From the NCBI GenBank assembly GCA_007131895.1, contig SLPR01000550.1, positions 1 through 6,761 of the forward strand: 6,761 nucleotides of DNA, given 5' to 3'. The position numbers were made by a program, and so were the translations under genes. This document shows positions 6,146-6,761 of this stretch, in pieces (within the stretch, counting starts at the first letter, position 1; each line of letters begins with the position of its first letter). The notes under the pieces are model-generated. The model ran no database searches. It was given only the letters and a program-made list of their open reading frames with translations, and was not told where the DNA came from. The DNA comes from Bacteroidales bacterium (lineage in GTDB: Bacteria > Bacteroidota > Bacteroidia > Bacteroidales > UBA7960).

Positions 6146-6761
6146 CTATTTAAAATACCTGACCGGGTTTGAACTTTGGTCAGAAATAAGGAGTGCAAAG
6201 TTAGTAAATTTTTCAGTAACTATTTCATACAAAATTTCTTTGGTGAATTGTTCGCTTTCATAATGTCCTACATCGGCCAAAAGCATGACACCTTCCACGT
6301 CAAAAAAATCATGATACTTTACATCAGCCGTAACAAATGCATCAGCACCTGCAGCCATGGCTTTATCCCTTAAAAAACTTCCGCTTCCGCCACAAACAGC
6401 CACTTTACTGATGCTCTTTCCAACGAAAGGGCTGTGCCTGATGGCCGGACAGCCCAGTTCTTCACTGAGCATGGCAAGAAACGCAGCTTCCTCCATAGGC
6501 CGGGGCAACAGCCCTACCATACCCATCCCTGTCTTGTCAAAAGTATTGTCAAGGGGGTAAAGATCATACGCTACTTCTTCGTAAGGGTGCGCATCAATCA
6601 TAGCTTTTATCACTTTTCCCTGAAGATATCCCGGGAGAATGGTTTCTACCCTGACCTCTTTTTCAAAATGGATCTCTCCCTTTGCACCAACAAATGGGTT
6701 GGTGTTGTCCCCCCCTTTGAAACTTCCTGTTCCTTCCAGATTAAAACTGCAACAGTCATAT
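6146..6761 (-). CDS. Nif3-like dinuclear metal centre protein (YbgI/YqfO family), C-terminal part
   Basis: The reading frame is open from the right edge to the TAG at 6146-6148, so the 5' end lies outside the window. The visible 204 residues begin DCCSFNLEGTGSFKGGDNTN, followed by NPFVGAKGE and AHPYEEVAYDLYPL. This is the PII/CutA-like insert of long Nif3 (YqfO-type) proteins, which shows that the GTG at 6613 is an internal Val codon and not a start. The C-terminal part of the Nif3 domain follows: KVAVCGGSGS, GADAFVTADVKYHDFF and ADVGHYESEQF, with the His and Glu metal ligands of GHYESE encoded at 6265-6263 and 6253-6251, ending SNPVRYFK. Family members form toroidal hexamers with a two-metal centre. 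Some are annotated as GTP cyclohydrolase 1 type 2 homologues, but the activity is not established. It is followed 37 bp downstream by the zinc-ribbon gene, and the two probably form an operon. Confidence 0.95.
   Translation of the reverse strand, partial: YDCCSFNLEGTGSFKGGDNTNPFVGAKGEIHFEKEVRVETILPGYLQGKVIKAMIDAHPYEEVAYDLYPLDNTFDKTGMGMVGLLPRPMEEAAFLAMLSEELGCPAIRHSPFVGKSISKVAVCGGSGSFLRDKAMAAGADAFVTADVKYHDFFDVEGVMLLADVGHYESEQFTKEILYEIVTEKFTNFALLISDQSSNPVRYFK

Noticed and set aside
5632..6172. Two plus-strand open frames (5632-6087 and 5786-6172) antisense to the coiled-coil gene
   Set aside because: They are the complement of Glu/Lys-rich coiled-coil codons, giving Phe/Leu/Ser-rich products that mimic membrane proteins. 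The CXXC pairs and the coiled-coil pattern support the minus-strand gene instead.
6611..6613. GTG as the start of a 155-residue Nif3-like protein
   Set aside because: The same frame stays open to the window edge and encodes the conserved insert (SFNLEGTGSF, NPFVGAKGE) just upstream, so this GTG is an internal Val codon.

Overview
The window looks like chromosomal DNA from a member of the Bacteroidota, probably near the Bacteroidales/Marinilabiliales. The support is: Bacteroidota-style -7 boxes (TAnnTTTG) upstream of two genes, little use of Shine-Dalgarno sites, an archaeal/eukaryal-type prolyl-tRNA synthetase, a FadL/OmpP1-like outer-membrane protein of the kind common in this phylum, and a Nif3-like gene next to a C4 zinc-ribbon coiled-coil gene. 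No mobile element, CRISPR array, tRNA or rRNA is visible. I found no clear sign of a new multi-gene system; most of the window is housekeeping and envelope genes.

Layout, left to right. Positions 1-99 (minus) hold the first 33 codons of a secreted protein that runs off the left edge. Positions 305-1780 (minus) encode prolyl-tRNA synthetase. A 144-bp divergent intergenic region (1781-1924) separates it from a plus-strand gene at 1925-3535. That gene encodes an unusual low-complexity lipoprotein with a Tyr/Trp/Gly/His-rich middle, a Pro/Gln/Arg-rich tail containing 13-residue tandem repeats, and a Ser/Arg end. It is followed by a strong hairpin (3547-3583). Next, on the plus strand, is a FadL/OmpP1-like beta-barrel protein (3715-5187). 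A bidirectional terminator (5205-5239) separates it from a convergent minus-strand pair. That pair is a Nif3-like dinuclear-metal protein (6146 to beyond the right edge) followed 37 bp later by a zinc-ribbon coiled-coil protein (5260-6108).

Functionally there are three blocks: translation (proS), envelope (the lipoprotein, the barrel protein and the partial secreted protein) and the conserved but poorly understood Nif3/zinc-ribbon pair. Hairpins after the lipoprotein and after the barrel gene suggest that each of these is a separate transcription unit. The lipoprotein is the least explained gene. It is also the only one with a strong Shine-Dalgarno site. No gap between genes exceeds about 205 bp, and the gaps contain only candidate promoters and terminators.
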